Assembly: GCA_019348445.1 (NCBI GenBank)
Contig: JAHWJK010000011.1
Coordinates: forward strand, 1 to 14,974
Direction of reading: 5' to 3'
DNA length: 14,974 bases
Source of the DNA: Actinomycetota bacterium
Lineage (GTDB): Bacteria; Actinomycetota; CADDZG01; WHSQ01
Under the pieces are notes generated by a model. The model was given only the letters and a program-made list of their open reading frames with translations, had not been told where the DNA came from and ran no database searches. Shown one piece after another: positions 5,832-13,324 of the stretch. A program made the position numbers and the translations under genes. Position 1 is the stretch's first letter; each line of letters begins with the position of its first letter.

Positions 5832-6454
5832 GCGAGCGGATCGAGTGCGCATCGATCGATGGGCTGACACTCGAAGCAGAGCTCGACACTGCCGAAGAGG
5901 CGAATGCGACCTTGCTGTTGTGCCACCCGCACCCCCAGATGGGTGGAACGATGAACGCTCCGCTCCTGCTCGCGATCCGCGACGGACTCGTCGCGCGCAG
6001 ATGGAACGTCCTGCGCTTCAACTTCCGCGGCATCGGCGCGTCGCAAGGCGAATCGTCGACGGGAACCGCCGAGGTGCAGGACGCGTTCGGCGCACTGGAA
6101 CGAGCGCGCTCGCTCGGGGTGCCGGTGGCGGTCGCGGGGTGGTCGTTCGGTGCCGCGGTCGCGCTGCGCGTTGCCGGGGCCGAGGACGACCTCCTCGCAT
6201 GCGTCGCGATCGCACCGTCCATCGATCCGAAGCCGGGCATCACGGAAGGCGTTCCCGCAGACGTAGCGCCGCGTTGCCCCGTCCTCGTCGTGACCGGCGC
6301 GAACGACGACCAGACCTCACCGGAGAGCGCGCGCGGATGGGCGGCGGAACACGGCGCGACCTTCGAAGAGCTGCCCGGCGCCAACCATTTCTTCTGGGCG
6401 AAGTACGAGCAGCTGACGACACTCGTGGTCGAGTGGTTGGAGGAGCGTGTATGA
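5828..6454 (+). CDS. Alpha/beta hydrolase (dienelactone-hydrolase-like, small)
   Basis: A 208-residue cytoplasmic hydrolase. The oxyanion-region motif HPHPQMGGTM (33-42) and RFNFRGIGAS (63-72) precede the nucleophile elbow GWSFG (Ser106). Asp160 or Asp161 (VTGANDDQTSP) and His187 (GANHFFW) complete the triad. HPHP-x-x-GG-x-M and FNFRG are typical of the short subgroup related to KANL3/Tex30 and bacterial DLH-like proteins, whose substrates are mostly unknown. The GTG start shares four bases with the HIT stop, implying coupled translation. The stop is followed at once by an ATG (ATGA) that opens a 17-codon ORF leading to the oxidoreductase gene. Confidence 0.9.
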   Translation: MSERIECASIDGLTLEAELDTAEEANATLLLCHPHPQMGGTMNAPLLLAIRDGLVARRWNVLRFNFRGIGASQGESSTGTAEVQDAFGALERARSLGVPVAVAGWSFGAAVALRVAGAEDDLLACVAIAPSIDPKPGITEGVPADVAPRCPVLVVTGANDDQTSPESARGWAAEHGATFEELPGANHFFWAKYEQLTTLVVEWLEERV

Positions 6455-6504
6455 CGCGAGCAGAGAAGTTCCGACGCGCAAGCTCTAGGAGAAAGGACGC
6501 GTGA
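6451..6504 (+). CDS. Candidate 17-residue coupling ORF
   Basis: ATG at 6451 overlaps the TGA of the hydrolase gene (ATGA), and its own TGA overlaps the ATG of the oxidoreductase gene (TGATG). GGAGGAG (6439-6445) lies five bases before the ATG. The peptide MTRAEKFRRASSRRKDA is strongly basic. It could be a real micropeptide, but a role in carrying ribosomes across the 49-base gap is the simpler reading. It is too short for composition to prove that it is coding. Confidence 0.35.
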   Translation: MTRAEKFRRASSRRKDA

Positions 6505-7337
6505 TGCGCATCGATATCGAGACGTCGCAACACCACCTGACCTGGGACGAGCTGTCCTCGCGCGTGAAGCTCGCGGAAGACGCCGGCTTCGAAGGTGTGT
6601 GGATCTTCGACCACTTCAAGCCGCTGTATGCGGACCCGAAAGGACCGTGTTTCGAGGGGTGGACGTTGCTCGCGGCTATAGCCGCTATCACCTCTCGGAT
6701 CCGTCTCGGGACGCTCGTCACAGGCGTCACCTACCGGCATCCATCGATCCTGACGACCGAAGCCGTCACCGTCGACCACGTCTCCAACGGTCGCCTCGAG
6801 TTCGCGATCGGCGCGGCGTGGTTCGACCGCGAGCATCACGAACTTGGAGTCGAGTTCCCGCCGACGAGAGAGCGGATCGAGAGACTCGAAGACGCCATCA
6901 ACATCTACAAGCTGCTGACCACCGAGGAAGACGTCTCTTACGACGGCAAGCACTACAGCCTGGAGAACGCGACCTATCTACCCCGCGCGGTCCAGCGGCC
7001 TTACCCCCCGCTGTGGATAGGCGCCAGCGGTGAGAAGGTCATGCTTCCGCTCGTCGGACGGAGCGCGGACGCGTGGCACACGTTCGGAAGCCGCAAGGAC
7101 CTCGCTCGAAAATGGGACATCGTGCGGGGAGCGGCCGCGAAGGCAGGCCGCGACCCCGCCGACATCAAGAGGTCGACGAACATCTCGATCTCGAAACCGT
7201 GGGACGAGGTGCGAGAGCGGGCCGCCGCGTACCGCGAGCTCGGCCTCGACATCCTGATCGTCAGCTGGCCGACCGAGGGCCGGGAGCGGGTCGAGGAGTT
7301 CGTCTCGGACGTGCTGCCGGAACTGACGGCGCTCTAG
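6504..7337 (+). CDS. LLM-class flavin/F420-dependent oxidoreductase
   Basis: A 277-residue luciferase-like TIM-barrel oxidoreductase. It shows the N-terminal barrel strand (MRIDIETSQHHLTWDEL), AEDAGFEGVWIFDHF, LGTLVTGVTYRHPSILTTEA, the characteristic HVSNGRLEFAIGAAWF, and PPLWIGASGEKVMLPLVGRSADAWH, which contributes to cofactor binding. TGVTYRHP and the overall length point to the actinobacterial F420-using subgroup, but FMN cannot be excluded. The ATG at 6504 is preferred to the GTG at 6501 because AAAGGA lies six bases before it and the 17-codon ORF ends on it. It is the last gene of the HIT operon and ends four bases from the convergent DUF3151 gene. The substrate is unknown. Confidence 0.92.
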   Translation: MRIDIETSQHHLTWDELSSRVKLAEDAGFEGVWIFDHFKPLYADPKGPCFEGWTLLAAIAAITSRIRLGTLVTGVTYRHPSILTTEAVTVDHVSNGRLEFAIGAAWFDREHHELGVEFPPTRERIERLEDAINIYKLLTTEEDVSYDGKHYSLENATYLPRAVQRPYPPLWIGASGEKVMLPLVGRSADAWHTFGSRKDLARKWDIVRGAAAKAGRDPADIKRSTNISISKPWDEVRERAAAYRELGLDILIVSWPTEGRERVEEFVSDVLPELTAL

Positions 7338-7341
7338 TCGG

Positions 7342-7743
7342 TCACCGAGCCGGCGCGTCGGGCGCGAGCTGCTCGAGGAACTCGGCACAGCGACGTGCTT
7401 CATCGTCCTCGCCGATGGCTGCCGCGGCGGCGCCGAGACCTCGTAGCGACCGCAGGAAGCCACGATTCCCTTCGTGTTCCCACGGCACGCGTCCGGCTCC
7501 GCGCCATCCGGACCGACGGATGCGATCCAGACCTCGGTGATATCCGACCCGGTAGAACGCGTAAGCCTGGACCGGATCGCCCCCGTGGAGCGCGCGGTCG
7601 CCCAGCTCGGCCCATGCGGCAAGACACAGCGGGGATCTCGCGGCGACGTCTGCCGGGTTCGCTCCAGAGGCGAGTTCGTCGAGAGATCCTTCGGGTTCCT
7701 CGATGCGCGTCTCGAGCGGCTCGTTGACGGGAAGCTCTGCCAT
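7342..7743 (-). CDS. DUF3151 family protein
   Basis: A 133-residue protein of the actinobacterial DUF3151 family. The signature features are ANPADVAARSPLCLAAWAEL, the aromatic helix AYAFYRVGYHRGLDRIRRSG, WRGAGRVPWEHEGNRGFLRS and a C-terminal AIGEDDEARRCAEFLEQL. The helix-turn-helix pairs resemble TPR repeats, suggesting a small alpha-helical adaptor. No function is established for the family. The ATG at 7743 is preceded at six bases by TAACAT, whose last three bases on the plus strand (7753-7755) are the moeA stop codon, so the gene may be transcribed both with moeA and on its own. Confidence 0.9.
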   Translation of the reverse strand: MAELPVNEPLETRIEEPEGSLDELASGANPADVAARSPLCLAAWAELGDRALHGGDPVQAYAFYRVGYHRGLDRIRRSGWRGAGRVPWEHEGNRGFLRSLRGLGAAAAAIGEDDEARRCAEFLEQLAPDAPAR

Positions 7744-7749
7744 CGGAAG

Positions 7750-7755
7750 ATGTTA
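7750..7755 (-). promoter_or_regulatory. -10 box TAACAT of a leaderless promoter for the DUF3151 gene, containing the moeA stop
   Basis: TAACAT ends six bases before ATG 7743. Its first three bases are the TAA stop codon of moeA (7753-7755). Confidence 0.4.
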
Positions 7756-8985
7756 GTCGCCGGGAAGTCGCCACACCTCCACCACGACACCGGCACCCGC
7801 GGGAAGCTCCGACTCGTCCTTACCGAAGCGCGCGACCCCGTGGCAGTCGACGAGGCTCGTCTGTACGTGCGATCCCTGGGGGCCGGTGGGAGTTGCGTCC
7901 CAACCCGAGGCGGAGCGGGACAAGCGCACGCGCACGAAATGCAGCCGACCCGGCCGCTTCGTGATCGCCTCCGTGAGGCGCGCCTCGATCGTTGGACGCA
8001 GGAGCTCGCGGTGTCCGAGCATCTTCCGGAGCGCGGGCCGAACGAACTGTTCGAAGCCGACGTGGACCGACACCGGGTTCCCCGGCAACCCGAGGAAAGG
8101 TATGCCGCCGATCTCGCCGAGCACGACGGGTTTGCCTGGTTGCATCGCCACGCGCCACAGGTCGATCGAGCCGAGCTTCTCCACCGCGTCCTTCACGAAG
8201 TCGAAGTCGCCGACGGCAACACCACCGGACGACACGACGAGATCGGCCGCGCCCGCGGCGCGTTCGAACGACGCTACGTGCGCGTCGAGCGTGTCGGGAA
8301 TGCGTTCCATCACGGTCACCTCGGCCCCCGTGGCGCGCAGAAGAGCCCGTAGCGCTATCGAGTTGGAGTCGCGGATCTGCCCGGGCTGCGGATCCCGTTC
8401 CGGTGGGACGATCTCGTCGCCCGTTACGAGAACGGCGACGCGCGGGCGCCGGTGCACGGACACTGGTGTCGCTCCTATCGATGCGAGCAGGGCGGCTTCG
8501 CCGGGCCCGACCTCGGTCCCCCGTCCTACGAGGAGCGCTCCGGCCTCGAAGTCGTCGCCGGCGGGGCGCACGTTCCGCCCGGGGGCAACGACCGACGTGA
8601 CGACGACCCGGTCCCGCCCACGATCCGTCGCTTCCACCTCGACCACCGCATCGGCCCCGGGCGGGACCGCGCCCCCGGTCATGATCCGCGTCGCGGTGCC
8701 GGTCGTGACCTCGACATCGACGGCGGCTCCGGCCTTGACTTCGCCGATAACGGCGAGTGCGGTCGGAGCCGACTGCACATCGGCACTGCGCACCGCGTAA
8801 CCGTCCATCGCCGAGTTGTCGAAGCGCGGCATCGGGTGGGGGGCGCGTACGTCTTCGGCGACCACCAGTCCGACCGCCTCGTCTAGCGGGACCGACACGG
8901 GGTCGAGCGTGTGCACGCGTTCCAGGACACGCGCCCGAGCGACGTCGACGTCGAGTAGTGGTTCCGTGGGGAGAGGCCGTGTCAC
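7753..8985 (-). CDS. moeA: Molybdopterin molybdenumtransferase MoeA
   Basis: MoeA inserts molybdate into adenylated molybdopterin to complete the molybdenum cofactor. The 410 residues carry the N-terminal motif PRFDNSAMDGYAV (53-65), GGAVPPGADAVV (104-115), the MoCF-domain start VAVLVTGDEIV (183-193), SSGGVAVGDFDFVKDAV (252-268), and GKPVVLGEIGGIPFLGLPGN (284-303), followed by the C-terminal beta domain. No key residue appears lost. The GTG at 8985 is chosen because family homology begins a few residues later (LDVDVARARVLERV) and TAGCCT lies seven bases upstream. The frame stays open far upstream, but that part is an out-of-frame shadow of the MFS gene. No other Moco genes are in the window. 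Confidence 0.95.
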   Translation of the reverse strand: MTRPLPTEPLLDVDVARARVLERVHTLDPVSVPLDEAVGLVVAEDVRAPHPMPRFDNSAMDGYAVRSADVQSAPTALAVIGEVKAGAAVDVEVTTGTATRIMTGGAVPPGADAVVEVEATDRGRDRVVVTSVVAPGRNVRPAGDDFEAGALLVGRGTEVGPGEAALLASIGATPVSVHRRPRVAVLVTGDEIVPPERDPQPGQIRDSNSIALRALLRATGAEVTVMERIPDTLDAHVASFERAAGAADLVVSSGGVAVGDFDFVKDAVEKLGSIDLWRVAMQPGKPVVLGEIGGIPFLGLPGNPVSVHVGFEQFVRPALRKMLGHRELLRPTIEARLTEAITKRPGRLHFVRVRLSRSASGWDATPTGPQGSHVQTSLVDCHGVARFGKDESELPAGAGVVVEVWRLPGD

Positions 8986-8992
8986 GGCCCGA

Positions 8993-8998
8993 AGGCTA
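8993..8998 (-). promoter_or_regulatory. -10 box TAGCCT of a leaderless promoter for moeA
   Basis: TAGCCT ends seven bases before GTG 8985, within the 44-base gap after the MFS gene. No Shine-Dalgarno or -35 consensus is visible. Confidence 0.45.
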
Positions 8999-9029
8999 CC
9001 TAGACCGTGTGCGCGGCGAGGTTCTCTTT

Positions 9030-10256
9030 TCAGGGTCCTTTGACCGCTACGGGCGTTACGGCCTCTTCCACCTGGGGACGGACCGGTCGATCGCGACCTC
9101 CGACCGGTATCAGAACGAGCGGAGCGGCGATCGCACCGAGAATTCCGCAAACCGTGAACAACACTTCGGGGCCGAGCGAGTACAACCATCCGCCTACGGC
9201 CGGGGCGAGAACGAAACTGACGGAGAACATGAGACCGTAGGTCCCGGTGTACCGGCCGCGCATCGTTGGTGGCGCGAGATCGGCGACGTACGCGCCACTG
9301 ACCGGTGCGCTGATCACTTCTCCCAGTGTCCACACGACGACGGTTCCAACCAGTGGCCAGAACGAATGCGCGAACTGTGTCAAGAAGAAGCCGAGACCCG
9401 TCAGTGCGATCCCCACCGCGATCACCGGCCGCGGCCTCAGCCGCTGAGTGATGGAGATGACGGGAAGCTCGAGCAGCAAGCAACCTGCCCCATTCACCGC
9501 CAGCAACAGTCCGACTACCGCATAAGACAGCCCGTTGTCTCTGATGTATAGCGGCAGCCCCGCTTCCATCTGGAAATAGACGAACGCGGCGAGCAAGCTC
9601 ACCAACATGAAAAGAGCGAAGCGGCGGTCGCTCACGATGGTCCGCAGTGAGCCCGGTTCGTACGTCTCGGACGTACCCGTAGTTCTGGGGAGCCCGAAGA
9701 AAACGACGAGACCGAACAACACGCTGGTGACGGCATCTCCGACGAAGAGCAGCGTGAAAGACCGCTCGGCCATGAATCCGGCGACGGCGGTACCCGCGGC
9801 GAATCCGGCGTTGATGGCTAACCGGTACATGCCGAACGCCGCGACACGTCGTTCCGAGGGAACGACATCGGCCAGCAGCGCACCGCTTGCCGGCCGGTAG
9901 AGCTCCGCGAACAACCCCGCGACCACGCTGAGCACGACGAGCGCCGTCAACGCGTGGGCCTGAGAGAGGGCGAGCATGGACGCTGCTCCGCCGAACATCG
10001 AGACCATGATCGTTTCGCGCCGGCCGAACCGGTCCGCAAGAAATCCACCGAAGGCAGCGGCGGGAAGCGACCCGACGCCGTAGGCCGCCACGACGAGCCC
10101 AGCCTGTGTCGGTGAATATCCCTGCCGCGTGACGTACAGGACGAGGAAGGTGATGACGAAGCTTCCGAAGCGGTTGAGGAAGCTGCCCGCGAACAGGATC
10201 CATGCCGGGCGCGGCAGCGTCCGCAGATTGCCGCGGACCGTAGGGCGGTCGGTCAC
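9030..10256 (-). CDS. Major facilitator superfamily transporter, DHA1-like drug exporter type
   Basis: A 408-residue membrane protein with about 12 hydrophobic spans. The motif between helices 2 and 3, GGFLADRFGRR (70-80), is MFS motif A; SYAVVGLLLAVNGAG starts the second half. Sequence and length fit the DHA1/MdtH-like exporters, but the substrate cannot be told. The GTG at 10256 is chosen because TAGCGT lies seven bases upstream. An alternative ATG at 10328 is inside the tRNA-Leu gene, and its extra residues are merely translated tRNA. The C-terminal tail (about residues 385-408) is charged and cytoplasmic. It is probably transcribed separately from the tRNA just upstream. Confidence 0.92.
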   Translation of the reverse strand: MTDRPTVRGNLRTLPRPAWILFAGSFLNRFGSFVITFLVLYVTRQGYSPTQAGLVVAAYGVGSLPAAAFGGFLADRFGRRETIMVSMFGGAASMLALSQAHALTALVVLSVVAGLFAELYRPASGALLADVVPSERRVAAFGMYRLAINAGFAAGTAVAGFMAERSFTLLFVGDAVTSVLFGLVVFFGLPRTTGTSETYEPGSLRTIVSDRRFALFMLVSLLAAFVYFQMEAGLPLYIRDNGLSYAVVGLLLAVNGAGCLLLELPVISITQRLRPRPVIAVGIALTGLGFFLTQFAHSFWPLVGTVVVWTLGEVISAPVSGAYVADLAPPTMRGRYTGTYGLMFSVSFVLAPAVGGWLYSLGPEVLFTVCGILGAIAAPLVLIPVGGRDRPVRPQVEEAVTPVAVKGP

Positions 10257-10263
10257 GGCGGGA

Positions 10264-10269
10264 ACGCTA
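10264..10269 (-). promoter_or_regulatory. -10 box TAGCGT of a leaderless promoter for the MFS gene
   Basis: TAGCGT ends seven bases before GTG 10256, in the 45-base gap after the tRNA 3' end. It supports the shorter MFS start. Confidence 0.45.
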
Positions 10270-10301
10270 GAGGAAACGCCGCCGAGGACGGGCGATTCTC
10301 G

Positions 10302-10385
10302 TGCGGGCGAAGGGACTTGAACCCCCACGGGCTTGCGCCCACATGGCCCTCAACCATGCCTGTCTACCAATTCCAGCACGCCCGC
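10302..10385 (-). tRNA. tRNA-Leu, anticodon GAG
   Basis: An 84-base class II tRNA. The acceptor stem is GCGGGCG/CGCCCGC with discriminator A. The 3-bp D stem is CTG/CAG. The anticodon stem CATGG/CCATG holds loop TTGAGGG, giving anticodon GAG (leucine, CUC/CUU). The long variable arm is GGGC-GCAA-GCCC. The T arm is GGGGG-TTCAAGT-CCCTT (two G-U pairs). CCA is not encoded. A TAGGCT hexamer at 10400-10405 could drive it, but it may also be processed from the upstream transcript. Confidence 0.97.
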
Positions 10386-10402
10386 AAGGCGACGGACCTA
10401 GC

Positions 10403-11632
10403 CTATTCCAGCCACCACTCGTGAGCGTTCCACAGCGGTCCGTCGAGGGTTCCGTTCGGTTCGAGGCCGCGGACTCCATCGGTCCACGCCAGGAACGTAT
10501 CGACCGAGAACAGCGGGAACCACCTGAACTGCTCAGCTCGGACGCGGCCATCGATCTCCGGAACTATCTCTCGCCGTAGTGAAACATCGAGCGGACTGTC
10601 TGATTCCCACTCCCCGTAGAGCGTCGCGGGATCTATCTGAACGAGCTCCGCCTTGATGTCGTTCTGCGCGAGCTGCTTCTGCATCACCCGCTGTATGAGC
10701 TGTAGTAGTTCGTCTCCGGACGCGGTGCCGAGCAGGATCTCAGCGTTCGGATCGTTCACGTGTTCGTCCGGCAGTGGCGCCTCGACCGGCGTCCCCTCAT
10801 CGCGGACCAGGCCTCGCGCGATGTGCTCGCGATCGATCGAATTAACGATCGTCGCGCGGAGCAGTCGATCCGCCGTTCCGTCGAGATCGAGGACGATCTT
10901 TTCCCACCCCCGCGTCTCCGCGTGCGCGATCCCGAGCTCGCCCAACCTCTCGTCGAGGTTGACGGTGGACGGGACGGCCCCGGCATCCAGCCTCGCGTCC
11001 TCGAGTAACTCGAGCATGATCTGTGTCGTCGAAACGAACTGCACGACGACCCGGTCGAGGACCGCCGCCTCCCCCGGCCACCGCGGGTTCGGCTCGTACA
11101 CGATCTCCAGTCCCGGGACGTAACGCGTGGCGACGAAAGGTCCGGAACCGACGCGGAGACCGGAACGGCGGGGCAGGACGAAAGTTCCCACGGCGAGACG
11201 CCGGTCCCACTCTCCGTCGACGTCGCCGGTGATCCGAACGGTGTCTCGATCGACGACGTCGGCGTCGAGTCCGGCGAAACCCGACGGGTAACGCGCCCTG
11301 GCGACGCTTCGAACGACATCGGTCGCGGTGATCCTCGCCCCATCGCTCCACGTCGCTCGTCGCAGATCGATCACGGCACCGCGACCGTCGGCGGTGAGAC
11401 CCGCCGCAAGGTCGGCCTCGGCGACGCCGCCGGGGCCAACTCTGTAGAGGGACCTGAATACCGGTCGCGCGAGGAAATACGTCAGGTCCGTTGCGTCGCG
11501 TGCATAGGGATCGAGCGTTGGCGGTTCCCCGAGAACTCCGAACGTAACGGTGCCGCCGGAGCTAATCTCGGTGCGGTCCGGTGGGAGACGGTCCTCGTCC
11601 GGCGCGGTGGCTTCGCACGACAGCAACAGCAC
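10403..11632 (-). CDS. ABC transporter substrate-binding protein, family 5 (short, start uncertain)
   Basis: A diverged solute-binding protein of the SBP_bac_5 (peptide/nickel/opine) family. Seen are VTFGVLGEPPTLDPYARDAT near the N-terminus, ATWSDGARITATDVVRSV, GSGPFVATRYVPG and SIDREHIARGLV. From GTG 11632 it has 409 residues, against about 500-550 for the family; the second half of the lobes is shortened. From this start the Cys of the lipobox (LLLSC) would be residue 6, too early for a signal peptide. The in-frame codons upstream, from ACG 11668, encode TTSRVAACVATAVLLLSC, a complete lipoprotein signal without a normal start codon. The gene follows its paralogue at once and may overlap its last 8 bases. 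A permease is absent nearby. Confidence 0.82.
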   Translation of the reverse strand: MLLLSCEATAPDEDRLPPDRTEISSGGTVTFGVLGEPPTLDPYARDATDLTYFLARPVFRSLYRVGPGGVAEADLAAGLTADGRGAVIDLRRATWSDGARITATDVVRSVARARYPSGFAGLDADVVDRDTVRITGDVDGEWDRRLAVGTFVLPRRSGLRVGSGPFVATRYVPGLEIVYEPNPRWPGEAAVLDRVVVQFVSTTQIMLELLEDARLDAGAVPSTVNLDERLGELGIAHAETRGWEKIVLDLDGTADRLLRATIVNSIDREHIARGLVRDEGTPVEAPLPDEHVNDPNAEILLGTASGDELLQLIQRVMQKQLAQNDIKAELVQIDPATLYGEWESDSPLDVSLRREIVPEIDGRVRAEQFRWFPLFSVDTFLAWTDGVRGLEPNGTLDGPLWNAHEWWLE

Positions 11633-11660
11633 TGCCGTCGCGACGCACGCGGCGACGCGG

Positions 11661-13310
11661 CTAGTCGTTCGCGAGGTCTACCTCGGTGGCGTCAAAGCCG
11701 CCCATGACGTCGAACGCGATGTCCTGTACATCGGGTTGCACCGCCCAACGGCTTACGAACGACCCGATCGGTACGACGGGTGCCGACCTCAGTATCGCCT
11801 TCTCGGCCTCGATGTAGAGAGCAAGCCGTTTGCCGGCATTCGGCGCACGATGAGCCTGAGCCAACAACGCATCGACCTTGCGCGATGCGAACCCGGAATG
11901 GTTGTCCGACGAGGTCGATCTGAAGAGCGGGTCGAGAAAGACATCTGGAGTCGGGACCTCAGCGAACCATCCCAGCCTGTACGTCTCTTGCTCTTTCGAC
12001 TGGAGCAAGCGGAGGTAGGCGGGGAACTGGTACCGCTTCGCCTTCACTTTCAGTCCCACGTTCTCCAGGTTCCGTCGCACGAGCTGGGCCAGTTTGTTTA
12101 TAGGCGGGCCTTGCGTATAGCTGAAAGTCACCGACCGGTCCTTCTTCGGGATCTCCCGCACCAATGCTTTGGCGCGATCCGGCGCGAAATCGCACAGCTT
12201 GACGCAGAGGTTCTCCTGGAATCCCGGCAACCCGGCGGGGATGATGCCCCGCGGGTCCTGGAGAGTCCCTTTGAAGACCGAGTTCGCGATGCGCCTCCTA
12301 TCGATCGCGAAGTTGATGGCCTTGCGCATCTTTTCGTTCCGGAGCGCCGGTGAAGTGACGTTGATCCCGACGTACTCGCTCTTCAGGAACGGCACGAAGT
12401 GATCCGCGCCGAAACGTCGTTCCGCGTCCTGCACCTGTCCTGCGGGGACCTCCGCCACGTCGAGGTCGCCTTTGACGAAATCCACCCACGATCCGGCCGC
12501 GTCCGGATATGCGAGGAAGCGGATGCCGTCCAACTCCGGAGTTTGGATGAACCCCTCGTAAGCTCGCAACAACACCGAGCTGCCGGGGGACCACTCCTGC
12601 GCCATCCGGAACGGCCCGTTCCCGACCGGATTCGTCAGGAACTCGTCGAGGTCGGTCGACGCGACGCGCGGCACCGGCACGAGTGCTGGGTGCGTCAAGA
12701 CGACCGGGAAGTCGTGATACGGCTCGGACAAACGGATCACCAACGTGAGGTCGTCTGGCGTCGAGATCCCGCTGAGGTGAGAAGCGGTGCCGGACCGGTT
12801 CATCGCGTCGAAACCAGCCACGCGCTCCAGCGTGTAGGCAAGGTCGGACGCGTTCGACTTCAGTGCGATGCGATCGAACGCGAGCGCGAAATGCTTCGAG
12901 GTCACCGGAGAGCCGTCGTGGAACGTCATCCCGGGACGTAGCTTGAAAGCGAACGCCGTTCCGTCTCTCGATGCGGTCCATGACTCGGCTGCGGCCGGTT
13001 TTACCTTCTCGAGGACGGGGTCCCACCTCGTCAACCCCTCGAAGAGCTGCCGCGCTATCAACACCGCGCCGGCATCGCTGATCCTCAGCGGGTCGAGCGT
13101 CGCCGGCTCCGCGATCGCGACGTTCAGGACCGCTTCGTTGGGTTCGAAGATCGGTTGAGGCGTCGACGCGACTGGGTCGACGACGTCCTCGCCCTGATCG
13201 CCCTCTTCGCCCAGAACCGTGGAATCCGGTCCCGGGACGCCGTCGCTCGGGTTGCACGACACCGCGCCGAAGACGAGGGTGAGCGCGGTGAGGGCCGAAG
13301 CCGCTCTCAT
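11661..13310 (-). CDS. ABC transporter substrate-binding lipoprotein, family 5
   Basis: A full-length (549 residues) family-5 solute-binding protein. MRAASALTALTLVFGAVSC is a lipoprotein signal with Cys19, followed by an acidic linker (20-55). The core has LNVAIAEPATLDPLRISDAG, LRPGMTFHDGSPVTSKHFAL, NPVGNGPFRM, RNEKMRKAINFAIDRRRIAN and, near the end, FASRKVDALLAQAHR, all typical of oligopeptide/dipeptide binders. The ligand is not predictable from sequence alone. It begins 14 bases after secG and is followed directly by a second, shorter paralogue. No permease (DppB/C-like) or ATPase gene is seen within the window, so the pair would have to use a transporter encoded elsewhere or act as binding proteins only. 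Confidence 0.92.
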   Translation of the reverse strand: MRAASALTALTLVFGAVSCNPSDGVPGPDSTVLGEEGDQGEDVVDPVASTPQPIFEPNEAVLNVAIAEPATLDPLRISDAGAVLIARQLFEGLTRWDPVLEKVKPAAAESWTASRDGTAFAFKLRPGMTFHDGSPVTSKHFALAFDRIALKSNASDLAYTLERVAGFDAMNRSGTASHLSGISTPDDLTLVIRLSEPYHDFPVVLTHPALVPVPRVASTDLDEFLTNPVGNGPFRMAQEWSPGSSVLLRAYEGFIQTPELDGIRFLAYPDAAGSWVDFVKGDLDVAEVPAGQVQDAERRFGADHFVPFLKSEYVGINVTSPALRNEKMRKAINFAIDRRRIANSVFKGTLQDPRGIIPAGLPGFQENLCVKLCDFAPDRAKALVREIPKKDRSVTFSYTQGPPINKLAQLVRRNLENVGLKVKAKRYQFPAYLRLLQSKEQETYRLGWFAEVPTPDVFLDPLFRSTSSDNHSGFASRKVDALLAQAHRAPNAGKRLALYIEAEKAILRSAPVVPIGSFVSRWAVQPDVQDIAFDVMGGFDATEVDLAND

Positions 13311-13324
13311 CAGATCCCTATTAC

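Noticed and set aside
7338..7348. TCGGTCACCGA as an intrinsic terminator
   Set aside because: The loop would be one base, there is no T-run on either strand, and it lies partly in coding sequence.
7753..10203. An 816-codon frame that would make MoeA a fusion
   Set aside because: The first half is out-of-frame translation of the MFS transporter. MoeA homology starts just after GTG 8985, where a -10 box also lies.
10256..10328. Longer MFS N-terminus from ATG 10328
   Set aside because: It would begin inside the tRNA-Leu gene, and the added residues are translated tRNA T-arm sequence. GTG 10256 has a -10 box upstream.
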